This document shows, piece by piece, positions 8,085 to 19,238 of a stretch of DNA of 64,000 nucleotides. The notes beneath the pieces are model-generated. The model was not told where the DNA came from and made no database searches. It saw only the letters and a program-made list of their open reading frames with translations. The stretch's first letter is position 1; each line of letters starts with the position of its first letter. A program made the translations under genes and the position numbers. The DNA is from Solimonas sp041659605 (lineage in GTDB: Bacteria > Pseudomonadota > Gammaproteobacteria > Nevskiales > Nevskiaceae): contig JBAZXW010000020.1 of the NCBI GenBank assembly GCA_041659605.1, positions 21,666 through 85,665 on the forward strand, read 5' to 3'.

Positions 8085-8190
8085 CGGCCCGTACCAGCGA
8101 TCTCCGGCACCCGGCGTCACCGTTACCGTTGCTCCCTTCCGGGCCTGGCGGGTTTCGCGGCTTGCCGTCGCGGAGGGCCGGCACGGGCCA
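8085..8190 (-). ncRNA. ffs: signal recognition particle RNA, small bacterial type (4.5S)
   Basis: Read on the minus strand, the segment around 8125-8150 contains CCAGGCCCGGAAGGGAGCA, the universally conserved SRP domain with the GGAA tetraloop and flanking internal loops that bind Ffh. The ends pair: GGCCCGTGCC near 8189-8180 with GGTACGGGCC near 8095-8086, closing a single long hairpin of about 105 nt as in 4.5S RNA. It lies between tsaB and dnaX in the same orientation; the placement next to dnaX is common. The exact ends are inferred from pairing. Confidence 0.92.
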
Positions 8191-8324
8191 CCATGGACGT
8201 TCGCGGAAGATCCTCCGCGAAGGGACGCGAAGTGTGCCTGAATTGGCCCGCGATTTGTAGGGCGGCAATCCCCCGCCGCCAGGGCAGTCGCCGAACCCGC
8301 GCGCGTCGGCGAAGGCTTGCCGAC

Positions 8325-9025
8325 CTACGTCCGCCGCCGCAGCGCCCGCTGCTCGTCGATCGTCAGCGCGACCTTGTTGCGCAGATAAGTCGGCACGACG
8401 GCATCCGCGGCGAGTCCGCGCCCCTGCATCAGCGCCGGAAGGCCCAGGGTCAGAGCATGCTCGGCGCGCGGCAGGGCATCGCCATCGACCGCAACGAGCT
8501 CGGCCGCCGAAGCGAGTCGCAAGGGCTGTTCGTAACTGCGCCAACCGCTGCCGACCGCCGCCCAGGCGCCGGGCGCAGCCGCCGGGGCATGCGCCGGATC
8601 GCACACCGACTCGGCGCCGCGCAGCTCCGGCAGACCGTCGCGCCCGCAGGCGTAGTGGCCGACATAAACCTCGTTCATGCGCGCATCGATGGCCGCGATC
8701 ACCTGCGGCTGCCCTCGGTGAATCGGCGGCAGCGCCAGCATCGCCAGCGAAGACACTCCGGCGACGGGCCGATCGACCGCCAGCGCCAGACCTTTCACAT
8801 AGCCGACGCCGATGCGCACGCCGGCAAAGCTCCCGGGCCCGACGCCGCAGACATAGCCGTCGAGCTGCGTGAATGCGAGTCCGGCCTCGGCCATCAGCTC
8901 CAGCACCATCGGCATCAGCCGCTCGGTATGCGAACGGCCGGCCACCTCGAAGCGCGCCAGCACGCGCCCGCCGACGGACAGCGCGGCGGAGCAGGCTTCC
9001 GTGGCGGTGTCGATCGCGAGGATGT

Positions 9026-9029
<4 letters not shown>
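8325..9029 (-). CDS. tsaB: tRNA N6-threonylcarbamoyladenosine synthesis partner TsaB
   Basis: 234-residue actin/ASKHA-fold protein that partners TsaD and TsaE in making t6A37 on ANN-decoding tRNAs. N-terminal LAIDTATEACSAALSVGG and GVGPGSFAGVRIGVGYVKGL are the family signatures; IDARMNEVYVG is typical too. Length matches E. coli TsaB (231). It overlaps the end of the upstream helicase gene by 4 bases, so it is translated with yoaA, the same pairing as in E. coli. Confidence 0.93.
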
Positions 9030-10995
<1,966 letters not shown>

Positions 10996-10999
<4 letters not shown>

Positions 11000-11589
11000 T
11001 GCGGCGCGCGCTCCGCCAGCGACTGCTCCAGCATCTGCGCGCGCTCACGTGCCGCCTCCGCGCCAGCGGCGTCACCCTGCGCCTGTCGCGCCGCGCCGAT
11101 CGTGCGCCAGTTCTCCAGCTCGACGTAGACATTGCCGTGCGCCAGTGCATTGGACTTGCCGGCGACGCTGTCGGCCTGGGCGTAGTTGTTCTGCGCCAGA
11201 TAGGTTTTCGCCAGCATCGACCAGACGAAGTAATTGCGCGGCTCGATGCGCAGGGCGCGCTCCAGGGAAGAGGCCGCCTGTGCGGGTTGTCCCGCCGACA
11301 GGGCGCTGCGCGCCTGGCGCATCAGCGAGGTGACGGCGCTGCCGCTGACCTCTTCCGCGTTGCGTGGAAAATCCGGTGCCGGCTGCACGCCCGGCTGCGG
11401 ACCGCGCCGCTCGACGATCGGCCCCTGCTCCAGCGGCCGCGGCGAAGGCGCCGGCGTCGGCCGCGACGACACCGCCGGCTCCGGTTCCGACCATACGCGC
11501 CGCTTGCCCGACGTCGCACAGCCGGCAAGCACTACCGCGCACAGCGCGGCGATGGCTGCACTGCGCAAATTGAAAGTCTTCTTGTTCAC
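10996..11589 (-). CDS. tetratricopeptide-repeat lipoprotein
   Basis: 197 residues with a signal peptide and lipobox (AVVLAGCATSG, Cys near 24), a Pro-rich linker, and two TPR-like helix pairs in the second half (LMRQARSALSAGQPAQAASS, YFVWSMLAKTYLAQNNYAQA). TPR proteins scaffold complexes; an envelope lipoprotein beside mrcB might act in peptidoglycan synthesis, analogous to but not homologous by eye with LpoA/LpoB. That role is inference from position: it lies 30 bases downstream of the PBP1b gene and overlaps yoaA. Confidence 0.8.
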
Positions 11590-11619
11590 CCGGCTAGTTT
11601 AGCCGGTCGACCGACGCGA

Positions 11620-13917
11620 TCAGCCGAAGATGTTCCGCAGCCACTCCAGCGGGTTTACGGGGCCGTTCGCGCAGGGGGCCCAGTCGGCGGGGGCCCAGCC
11701 GCGCAGGTAGGGCACGCTCACCGCGTCCACGCAGTTTTCGTCGGCGCGCAGACCGCTCTGGATGTCGACCAGCACCGTCTCGACGCTGCCCGGCTCGATC
11801 GGATCGAAGCTCTGCACGTTCAGATCGCGCATCACGCGCGCCCAGATCGGCAGCGCGCCGGACGAGCCGGACAAGCCGGTCGGCTGATTGTCGTCGCGGC
11901 CTACCCAGACCACGGCGACATGATCGGCGGAGAAGCCGGCAAACCAGCTGTCGCGGTAATCGTCCGTGGTGCCGGTCTTGCCGGCGACGACGACATCGGG
12001 CGGCAGAGTGGAATAGACGCCGCGTCCGGTGCCCTGGGCGACGACCTGACGCAAGGCCCAGTCGACCAGGTAGACCGGGCCGTCCGGCAGGGTCTGCTTG
12101 ACCTGGATCGGGAAGCGCGTCAGCGGCTCGCCATCCTTGGTCTGCACCTCGCGGATGGCCGAAAGCGGCGCCTGGAAGCCGCCCGCGGCCAGCGTTGCGT
12201 ACATCTGCGCCACTTTCAGCGGAGCGATGCCGACCGCGCCGAGAAACATGGATGGCAGCGGCTGCGCATCGCCGTCGTAGCCGGCACGCCGCAGCGTGCG
12301 CAACACATGCTCGGCGCCGACCTGCAGGCCGATATGGACGGTTGGCAGATTGAGCGACTGCGCCAGCGCCCGGAACAGCGGCTGCGGTCCGTGGAGTTCC
12401 TTGTCGTAGTTGTTCGGCGACCACAGCTGACCATGGGGCATGCGCAGTTCGATCGGCTCGTCGGGCAGGATCGTCGACAGGCCGAATTCACCGGGACGCT
12501 CCAGCGCCGTCAGATAGACGAAGGGCTTGACCAGCGAACCGATCGGACGCTGTGCATCGAGCGCGCGATTGTAGCCGGCGTAACGCACGTCGCGGCCACC
12601 GACCAGCGCCAGCACTTCCCCGCCCTCCGCGCTGGTGACGACCCCCGCGCCCTCCAGCGTCCCGGGCTTGAGCTTGCGCGTCTTTTCCAGCTCCGGCAGC
12701 GTTTCGACGATATTCCGCTCCAACGCCTCTTGCGCCCGCGGATTCAGCGTCGTGAAGATGCGCAGGCCCTCGTCGGTGAGGTCTTCGTCGTGGTACTGGC
12801 CGCGCAGCTGCCGCTTGACCAGATCGACGAAGCCCGGATAGCGCTCGGCGCCGCCAATGCGGCCGGCATCGACGCCCAGCGGCGCCGCCAGTGCCTGCTG
12901 ATAGGTCGGTTCGTCAATCAGGCCCTCGTCGCGGAAGACCGCCAGCACCAGGTCGCGGCGCTCCTTGACGCGATCGGGATGGCGCCGCGGGTTGTAGAAC
13001 GAAGTGCCCTTGACCAGGCCGACCATGAGCGCGATCTCATGCGGCTGCAGCTCCGCGACCGGCTTGTTGAAATAGAACTGCGCCCCAAGGCCGAAACCAT
13101 GCACGGCGCGGTTGCCGTCCTGGCCCAGATGGACTTCGTTGAGATAGGCCTCGAGGATCTCGTCCTTGCTGTAGTGCCGCTCCAGCAGCAAGGCCATCAG
13201 CGCTTCGTCGGCCTTGCGCCGCCAGGTCTGGCGGCTGGTCAGGAAGAAATTCTTGATCAGCTGCTGCGTGATCGTGCTGCCGCCCTGCACGACATGCCCC
13301 GCGCGCAGATTCGCCAGCGAAGCGCGCAGGATCGCGCGCAGGCTCACACCCATGTGCGACCGGAAATGGCGGTCTTCCACGGCGACCAGGCCGGCCGGCA
13401 GCAGCGCCGGCACCTCGCTCAGGCGCAGCAGCACGCGGTCTTCGCCGTGACTCGGATAGATGCTGCCGATCAGCATCGGGTCGAGGCGCACGATCTCCGG
13501 ACTCTCGGCGCGGTCGACGCGCTGGATCGCCGCGATGACACCGCCGTCGAAGCTGACCGCCAGCGTCTGCTCGGCCTGCACGCCGTCCCAGAACTGGAAC
13601 GGCCGCACGTGGATGTCGATGCGGCCGCGGGTCGGCTGGTAGGTGCCGGTGCCGGAAAGGTGCGGGTCCTCGCGATAGCCCAGGCGTCCAAGCTCGTGGA
13701 CGAGATCGGTTTCGCGCAGGTTCAGCCCCGCGTACAGCTCCAGCGGCGACGCGTACACCTGCGCCGGCAGGGCCCAGCGCACCCCGGCGAAGCGGCCGCG
13801 GATCTCGCGGTCGAGTCCGAGCAGATAGACGCTGAACGCGATCAGCCCCACGCTGAGCACGAGAATCAGCGCGGACAGCAGGAGGGTCCGAAACGGGAAG
13901 CGACGATGGCGCGGCAT
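11620..13917 (-). CDS. mrcB: bifunctional penicillin-binding protein 1B
   Basis: 765-residue class A PBP that polymerises and cross-links peptidoglycan. One membrane helix near the N-terminus (FRTLLLSALILVLSVGLIAF), a UB2H-like region, then glycosyltransferase 51 with EDRHFRSHMG (catalytic Glu) and GGSTITQQLIKNFFLTS. The transpeptidase domain has SLVK (Ser in RPIGSLVKPFVY), SLN (AQSLNLP) and KTG (AGKTGTTDDY). Start at ATG 13917 (MPRHRRFPFRT) puts basic residues before the helix. First gene of a leftward operon with the TPR lipoprotein, yoaA and tsaB. Confidence 0.95.
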   Translation of the reverse strand: MPRHRRFPFRTLLLSALILVLSVGLIAFSVYLLGLDREIRGRFAGVRWALPAQVYASPLELYAGLNLRETDLVHELGRLGYREDPHLSGTGTYQPTRGRIDIHVRPFQFWDGVQAEQTLAVSFDGGVIAAIQRVDRAESPEIVRLDPMLIGSIYPSHGEDRVLLRLSEVPALLPAGLVAVEDRHFRSHMGVSLRAILRASLANLRAGHVVQGGSTITQQLIKNFFLTSRQTWRRKADEALMALLLERHYSKDEILEAYLNEVHLGQDGNRAVHGFGLGAQFYFNKPVAELQPHEIALMVGLVKGTSFYNPRRHPDRVKERRDLVLAVFRDEGLIDEPTYQQALAAPLGVDAGRIGGAERYPGFVDLVKRQLRGQYHDEDLTDEGLRIFTTLNPRAQEALERNIVETLPELEKTRKLKPGTLEGAGVVTSAEGGEVLALVGGRDVRYAGYNRALDAQRPIGSLVKPFVYLTALERPGEFGLSTILPDEPIELRMPHGQLWSPNNYDKELHGPQPLFRALAQSLNLPTVHIGLQVGAEHVLRTLRRAGYDGDAQPLPSMFLGAVGIAPLKVAQMYATLAAGGFQAPLSAIREVQTKDGEPLTRFPIQVKQTLPDGPVYLVDWALRQVVAQGTGRGVYSTLPPDVVVAGKTGTTDDYRDSWFAGFSADHVAVVWVGRDDNQPTGLSGSSGALPIWARVMRDLNVQSFDPIEPGSVETVLVDIQSGLRADENCVDAVSVPYLRGWAPADWAPCANGPVNPLEWLRNIFG

Positions 13918-13984
13918 GAAGGCGCGAATTTTAGAGCATCGCCGGCCGTACGGTGCATGAATGACCGCCCTGAGGCTCCTGCAC

Positions 13985-14013
13985 AAACGAAGAGCCCGGC
14001 CGAAGCCGGGCTC
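13985..14013 (-). terminator. rho-independent terminator of the porin gene
   Basis: GAGCCCGGC (13992-14000), loop CGAA, GCCGGGCTC (14005-14013): a perfect 9-bp stem with a tetraloop. On the minus strand it is followed by TTCGTTTG. It sits 30 bases after the porin stop codon. Confidence 0.8.
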
Positions 14014-14042
14014 CCGATACTGCTATTGCTTCAGACCGAAGC

Positions 14043-15155
14043 TTAGAAGCTGTACACCAGACCCAGGCCGATGCTGTCGGTGCTCAGGTCGTCGCTGCCG
14101 TCGGCTTCGTCGGTGTAGGTCGTGTAGAACGCCTGCGACAGGAACGATTTGCTCAGCTTGTAGTCGACGCCCAGCGACAGCCCGGTGCGGGTCTTGCCGG
14201 ACTGGTCGCCTTCGGTCTCGCCGAACTGGCCCTTGAACTTGACCGCGCTCAGCGTGTAGCCGGCGGACAGCAGCCAGCTCGTGTCCTTCAGGTCGGAGAA
14301 CGAGGTCGTGCCGTCGGCCTGGTCCTGCTCGACCGCGTCGGCGTTCTGCACCAGCACGCCCAGTTCGAGATCCTTGAACGGCTTGACCATCGCCGTCGCA
14401 CGCAGGATGTCGACGCCGACCGGCTTGCCGTCGAGCTTGAGCGCGTTGTGCTCGTTGCCGGCGTAGGCCAGGCTCACGTCGACATAGGTGCTCTCGAACA
14501 TCGCGGCGGCGTAGAAGGTGTCGCCGATGCCCTTCTCCTGGTCCGCCGTGTCGTCCGACGCCGTGCGGTTCTCGCCGGCCTGCGCCGTCAGCGAGAAGCT
14601 GATCATGTCGGCGAACTTCGGCGTGATGTACTGGATCAGGTTCTTATTGCGGGTCTCGCCCACCATGAAGAAGGCGATATCGCCAAGGTTGTAGTCGTTG
14701 AACTGGTCGACCTTGCTGCCGATGTCCTTGATCGGCGTGTCGTAGTAGCCAAACTTGACCGTACCGAAGCCACCCTTGAGGCCGACGAAGGTGTTGCGTT
14801 CGGACAGCGGGCGCTGTTCCTTGCACTCGATCTTGACCGCACCGGTCGTCGAATCTTGTGACGTCACGGTGTTGTTGCATTCGTCGCCGAACGGGTCAAT
14901 GCCCAGCTCGACCTGGTAGATCGCCGTGAGATCGCCCAGCCCCAGCTCCTCGTCGCCCTTCACGCCCAGGCGCGAAGCGTCTTTCGCGTCATTGAGCTGG
15001 AACACGCTATCGACGTCGGTCGACTTGGCGCCGATTTCGTCGGTCAGGCTTTCCGCCGAGACCACGAACTTGCCATAGACCTTCGGCGCGGCAAACGAAA
15101 CCGTCGGCGCCATGAACGTCGCCCCCACAGCGATCGCAAGCAGAGTCTTCTTCAC
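14043..15155 (-). CDS. outer-membrane porin
   Basis: 370-residue beta-barrel protein of the Gram-negative porin family. Signal peptide (KKTLLAIAVGATFMAPTVSFA, cleavage before APKVYG), alternating hydrophobic strands throughout, RNTFVGLKGGFGTVKFGYYDT typical of trimeric porins, and a C-terminal strand ending in Phe (IGLGLVYSF), the BamA recognition signal. One pair of cysteines (ECNN...IECKE) probably forms a loop disulfide. Start is GTG at 15155, preceded by AGGAG. Neighbouring pst/pho genes raise the possibility of a phosphate-regulated anion porin, but no selectivity can be read. Confidence 0.88.
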   Translation of the reverse strand: MKKTLLAIAVGATFMAPTVSFAAPKVYGKFVVSAESLTDEIGAKSTDVDSVFQLNDAKDASRLGVKGDEELGLGDLTAIYQVELGIDPFGDECNNTVTSQDSTTGAVKIECKEQRPLSERNTFVGLKGGFGTVKFGYYDTPIKDIGSKVDQFNDYNLGDIAFFMVGETRNKNLIQYITPKFADMISFSLTAQAGENRTASDDTADQEKGIGDTFYAAAMFESTYVDVSLAYAGNEHNALKLDGKPVGVDILRATAMVKPFKDLELGVLVQNADAVEQDQADGTTSFSDLKDTSWLLSAGYTLSAVKFKGQFGETEGDQSGKTRTGLSLGVDYKLSKSFLSQAFYTTYTDEADGSDDLSTDSIGLGLVYSF

Positions 15156-15360
15156 AAAAACACTCCTAACAGTAAGAGAGAGGAACAGATGGATCGCAGC
15201 GCACGGGCACCCCCTGCGGATGTCTCCGCTGCCGGCGCGCCGCATGAACGAGCGTTCTGCAATCGGCGCGCAGTATGTTCAGGCGCCGTGACGCTTGTTT
15301 GTCATTCAGGTGACGCTTTCATGACAGACGCCCCGTTGCAGGGCATCGCGTGTGCAAGCT

Positions 15361-16074
15361 TCAGTGGGACGCCTTCGACGGCTGCTCGCCGACCCAGCGC
15401 AGGAATTCGCGGCGCTCATCGGCGCTGGCTTGGGACCACCAGCCTTTCATCAGCAGCAGCCAGTCGCCATCCGGCGATCCGGGCGTCGCTGCCTGTGCGC
15501 TCGACGGCGCCACCGGCATCGGCGCAACGGCCTGGGCATCGGCCGACGGACCGGCCGCCTGCACGAGATGATCGTCGCCGGTCAGTTCGGCGACCAGCCC
15601 CGTCCGGAACTCCAGTCCGCTCGGGCGCGACTCGACGCGCTGCCCGGACGCCGTGTCCTCGACCCAGGCCTTGAACTCGCGGCTCAGAGCCCGGGCCTCC
15701 TCATAGCGCTGCGGTCGGACGTAGTCGAGGCGGTAGCGGTGCCCCGCCTGCGTATCGAACGCGAACAGCACCGGGGCGGACTTGAGCGTGTCGTGCTCGC
15801 CGCCCCGCTCCCAGATCTCACGGTAGAACACGAGCAGTTCGTAACGGCCGGGCGCGACTTCCATCTGCAGGTCGCCGCCGCGCATCAAACCGCTGGCGCC
15901 GCGAATCTCGCGGCCGTTGACCGCACTGACCTCGAGGGCTTCCGGCACGCCGATCGTCGCGACCTCGGCAGCCGGCCGCGGGCCACCTTCGTACAGACGC
16001 AAAGGTCCGCTCGCGCAGGCTGCGCACAAGACAGCCGTCGCCAGCGTTCCGAGCCTGATTGCCTTCAACAGCAT
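15361..16074 (-). CDS. DUF2057 (YccT-like) exported protein
   Basis: 237 residues with an N-terminal signal sequence (LGTLATAVLCAACASG; either cleaved or lipidated at Cys). The region IGVPEALEVSAVNGREIRG, GGDLQMEVAPGRYELLVFY and SAPVLFAFDTQAGHRYRLDY matches the DUF2057 beta-sandwich of YccT. In E. coli and Salmonella, YccT is linked to curli control; that role is not established elsewhere. The C-terminal 70 residues (Ala/Pro-rich linker then DGDWLLLMKGWWSQASADER) are an extension. Follows phoU by 50 bases in the same direction, so may be co-transcribed. Confidence 0.72.
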   Translation of the reverse strand: MLLKAIRLGTLATAVLCAACASGPLRLYEGGPRPAAEVATIGVPEALEVSAVNGREIRGASGLMRGGDLQMEVAPGRYELLVFYREIWERGGEHDTLKSAPVLFAFDTQAGHRYRLDYVRPQRYEEARALSREFKAWVEDTASGQRVESRPSGLEFRTGLVAELTGDDHLVQAAGPSADAQAVAPMPVAPSSAQAATPGSPDGDWLLLMKGWWSQASADERREFLRWVGEQPSKASH

Positions 16075-16124
16075 GGGAATTCCGGTTTGAGGCCGAGCGG
16101 CTGCAGCGCCGCTGCGGCAGGCGA

Positions 16125-16838
16125 TCAGCCGTGAACTTCCTTCTCGGCCGCTTCGATCGACAGGTGACGCACGTCCTTGCCCATCACGAAATAAATCACG
16201 TATTCCGAGATGTTCTTGGAATGATCGCCGATGCGTTCCAGCGAGCGCACGCACCAGATGATGTCCATCACGCGGCGGATCGTGCGCGGATCTTCCATCA
16301 TGAACGTGATGCACTGACGGATCAGCGACTCGTACTCGCGATCGACCTCGCGGTCCTGACGAGCGACGGCAAGCGCCGCATCGGCATCCATGCGCGCAAA
16401 GGCATCCAGCGCATCGTGCACCATGCTGGTCACCTGGCGCGACAGATGCAGGACCTCGCGCATCTGCTCGTGCATCCGCTCCTGCGACGCCAGATCGCTG
16501 GCCATGCGCGCGATCTTGCGCGCCTCGTCGCCGATCCGCTCCAGATCGGTGATCGTCTTGATCACGGAGTACACCAGCCGCAGGTCGCTGGCGGTCGGCT
16601 GGCGCCGCGCCAGAATGCGCGAGCACTCCTCGTCGATCGACACTTCGAACTGATTGATGCGATGGTCGTTCTCGATCACCTGATCGGCCATGTTGGCGTC
16701 AAGCGTCATCAGGGACTCGGTCGCGTCGATGATCTGCTGCTCGACCGCTCCGCCCATCGCCATCACGCGCTGGCGAACATCTTCGAGTTCGGCATTGAAC
16801 TGGCTGGAGATATGCTGGCGAAGACTCGGCTTTTCCAT
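16125..16838 (-). CDS. phoU: phosphate signalling protein PhoU
   Basis: 237-residue two-domain helical-bundle protein. Both repeats of the metal-binding E/DxxxD motif are visible: DLERIGDEARKIARMA (about residue 97) and SLERIGDHSKNISEYV (about 200). PhoU restrains PhoR via the Pst transporter so that the Pho regulon is off when phosphate is plentiful. Unusually, it is not at the end of pstSCAB but divergent from pstS with a 277-base gap. A lone perfect PHO half-site (CTGTCAT on the minus strand, 16897-16903) lies upstream; its partner half is poor. Confidence 0.95.
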   Translation of the reverse strand: MEKPSLRQHISSQFNAELEDVRQRVMAMGGAVEQQIIDATESLMTLDANMADQVIENDHRINQFEVSIDEECSRILARRQPTASDLRLVYSVIKTITDLERIGDEARKIARMASDLASQERMHEQMREVLHLSRQVTSMVHDALDAFARMDADAALAVARQDREVDREYESLIRQCITFMMEDPRTIRRVMDIIWCVRSLERIGDHSKNISEYVIYFVMGKDVRHLSIEAAEKEVHG

Positions 16839-17044
16839 GACGATCGGCGATTCCTGACGATGGCGGCCCTGCGGGCCGGTGAATGCGGCTGAAACTATGA
16901 CAGTTCGTCCGCCCGATCCACAATCCGCGTAGGCACGGACGAGCGAAACAAATGGAGGTGGAATCTGAGCCGCGCCAATGACCGACGGATGATGGTCCTG
17001 TTACCGTTTGGTGACAGCGCCGCTGCAACGCGTGCAACGATGGA

Positions 17045-17062
17045 CTGCAACGAAACTGCAAT
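17045..17062 (+). promoter_or_regulatory. candidate PHO box upstream of pstS
   Basis: CTGCAAC-GAAA-CTGCAAT: two 7-base half-sites with the 4-base spacer and 11-base period expected for PhoB. TAAGCT at 17073 (10 bases on) could be the -10. Additional TGCAAC copies just upstream may be a second weak box. It lies 54 bases before the pstS start. Confidence 0.55.
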
Positions 17063-17115
17063 CTGACGTCCTTAAGCTCGCACGCTGTTGTGACCTCATG
17101 ACTCAGGAGAACCCA

Positions 17116-18165
17116 GTGTCCATTTTCCGTAACACCTTCGTGCGCGCCGTGTCGGCCGCCGCCGCCGCCGCGTTCACCTGCGGCGCGTTCGCCGCCGACA
17201 TTTCCGGTGCGGGCGCAACCTTCCCGTACCCGATCTACTCCAAGTGGGCCGACGCCTATAAGAAGGAAACCGGCATCGGCCTGAACTACCAGTCGATCGG
17301 TTCCGGCGGCGGCATCAAGCAGATCAAGGAAAAGACCGTCACCTTCGGCGCCAGCGACAAGCCGCTCAAGCCCAAGGAACTGGACGACGCCGGCCTGACG
17401 CAGTTCCCGATGGTGATGGGCGCGATCGTTCCGGTGATCAACCTCGAAGGCATCGCCGCGGACCAGCTGGTGCTCGACGGTACGACGCTGGCCGATATCT
17501 TCTACGGCAAGATCAGCAAGTGGAACGACCCGGCGATCGCCAAGCTCAACCCGGGCGTGAACCTGCCGAAGACCGCCATCGCCGTGGTGCACCGCGCGGA
17601 CGGCTCGGGCACGACCTACAACTTCACCTATTACCTCGGCCTGGTCAGCAACAACTGGCGCGTCAACGTCGGCGTCGAAGCCTCGGTCGAATGGCCGGTC
17701 GGCATCGGCGGCAAGGGCAATGAAGGCGTCGCCAACATGGTCACGCAGACCAAGGGCGCGATCGGCTACGTCGAATACGCCTACGCCAAGCAGAACAAGA
17801 TGACGTACACGAAGATGATCAACAAGGACGGCAAAACCGTCAGTCCGTCGATGAAGGCCTTCCAGGCCGCGGCTGCCAACGCCGACTGGTCGAAGGCGCC
17901 CGGTTATGCGCTGATCCTCGCCGATCAGCCGGGCGTCGACAGCTGGCCGATGACTGCCGCGACCTTCATCCTGGTCCACAAGCAGCCGAAAAGCCCGTCG
18001 GATCTGCTCTCAGCCCTCAAGTTCTTCGACTGGGCCTACCAGAAGGGCGACGCGATGGCCGAAGAGCTGGTCTACATCCCGATGCCGGATTCGGTCGTGT
18101 CCATGGTCGAGAAGACCTGGGCCAGCGACATCAAGGACGCCTCCGGCGCCCCGATCTGGAAGTAA
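17116..18165 (+). CDS. pstS: phosphate ABC transporter substrate-binding protein
   Basis: 349-residue periplasmic phosphate-binding protein. Signal peptide ends AAFTCGAFAAD; the mature start ISGAGATFPYPIYSKWADAY is the PstS signature, and phosphate-loop segments SIGSGGGIKQI, FGASDKPL and RADGSGTTYNF are intact. Start is GTG at 17116, chosen because CAGGAG lies 8 bases upstream. A strong hairpin follows, so more PstS than permease would be made. Expected to be PhoB-controlled through the box at 17045. Confidence 0.95.
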   Translation: MSIFRNTFVRAVSAAAAAAFTCGAFAADISGAGATFPYPIYSKWADAYKKETGIGLNYQSIGSGGGIKQIKEKTVTFGASDKPLKPKELDDAGLTQFPMVMGAIVPVINLEGIAADQLVLDGTTLADIFYGKISKWNDPAIAKLNPGVNLPKTAIAVVHRADGSGTTYNFTYYLGLVSNNWRVNVGVEASVEWPVGIGGKGNEGVANMVTQTKGAIGYVEYAYAKQNKMTYTKMINKDGKTVSPSMKAFQAAAANADWSKAPGYALILADQPGVDSWPMTAATFILVHKQPKSPSDLLSALKFFDWAYQKGDAMAEELVYIPMPDSVVSMVEKTWASDIKDASGAPIWK

Positions 18166-18181
18166 GTTGTTGATTGCTGTT

Positions 18182-18218
18182 ACAGGAAACGGGCCCTCGC
18201 GCCCGTTTCCTGTTCTTT
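18182..18218 (+). terminator. attenuator-type terminator between pstS and pstC
   Basis: ACAGGAAACGGGC (18182-18194), loop CCTCGC, GCCCGTTTCCTGT (18201-18213), then TCTTT. A 13-bp perfect stem in the middle of an operon; probably partial, raising the PstS:PstCAB ratio. Confidence 0.85.
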
Positions 18219-18242
18219 AGGTCTACGATACTCACCAATCCC

Positions 18243-19238
18243 ATGTCTTCGGGGACCCCCTTGAACGCCGTCGTTGAGCCACTGGCCGGCCTGGCCGACT
18301 CGTCCGTCGTGCGCCGCAACCGTCTGCTCGATACCCTGGTTGCGTCCCTGACCCGCATCGCCGCGATCGCGGTGCTGCTGCTGCTCGGCGGCGTGATCAT
18401 CGCGCTGATCGACGGCGCCTGGCCCGCGCTCAAGGCCTTCGGCATTCCCTTTCTGTACACCGAGTCCTGGAATCCGGTCACCGAGGTATTCGGCGCCGCC
18501 GCGCCGGTCTACGGCACCGTCATCACGTCTCTGATCGCGATGCTGATCGGCGTGCCCCTGAGCATCGGCATCGCCGTGTTCCTGACCGAATTGTGCCCGC
18601 GCCCGCTCAAGCGCTCGGTCGGCACGGCCATCGAGCTGCTCGCCGGTATCCCGAGCATCATCTACGGCATCTGGGGCCTGTTCGTGCTGGCACCGATCCT
18701 GCAGGAATGGATCCAGCCTGCGCTGATCAGCGTCACGGAGGGCATTCCGATCCTGGAACCGCTGTTTGCCGGCCCCCCGTATGGCATCGGCATTCTGACG
18801 GCCGGCCTGATTCTGAGCATCATGGTGCTGCCGTTCATCACCTCGATCACGCGCGACGTGTTCGAAACCGTGCCGCCGATGCTCAAGGAATCGGCCTACG
18901 GCCTGGGCTGCACGACCTGGGAAGTCGTCCGCTACGTGGTCCTGCCCTACACCCGCACCGGCGTCATCGGCGGCGTGATGCTCGGCCTGGGCCGTGCGCT
19001 GGGCGAGACCATGGCGGTGACCTTCGTCATCGGCAATGCCCACCGCATCAAGTCCTCGCTGCTCGCGCCCGGCACCACGATCTCCGCGAGCATCGCCAAC
19101 GAATTCACCGAGGCTGATGGCGTGCTCTACACCTCCTCGCTGATCGCCCTGGGCCTGATCCTGTTCGTGATCACGTTCATCGTGCTGGCGGCCGCGCGCT
19201 ACCTGCTGATGCGGCTCAAGCGCAGGGAGGGCACCTGA
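18243..19238 (+). CDS. pstC: phosphate ABC transporter permease PstC
   Basis: 331-residue inner-membrane permease with six hydrophobic segments. TELCPRPLKRSVGTAIELLA and AGIPSIIYGIWGLFVL are PstC hallmarks, and the EAA-type loop ESAYGLGCTTWEVVRYVVLP docks with PstB. Start at ATG 18243, about 25 bases after the attenuator. The stop codon shares one base with the pstA start (TGATG). Confidence 0.95.
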   Translation: MSSGTPLNAVVEPLAGLADSSVVRRNRLLDTLVASLTRIAAIAVLLLLGGVIIALIDGAWPALKAFGIPFLYTESWNPVTEVFGAAAPVYGTVITSLIAMLIGVPLSIGIAVFLTELCPRPLKRSVGTAIELLAGIPSIIYGIWGLFVLAPILQEWIQPALISVTEGIPILEPLFAGPPYGIGILTAGLILSIMVLPFITSITRDVFETVPPMLKESAYGLGCTTWEVVRYVVLPYTRTGVIGGVMLGLGRALGETMAVTFVIGNAHRIKSSLLAPGTTISASIANEFTEADGVLYTSSLIALGLILFVITFIVLAAARYLLMRLKRREGT

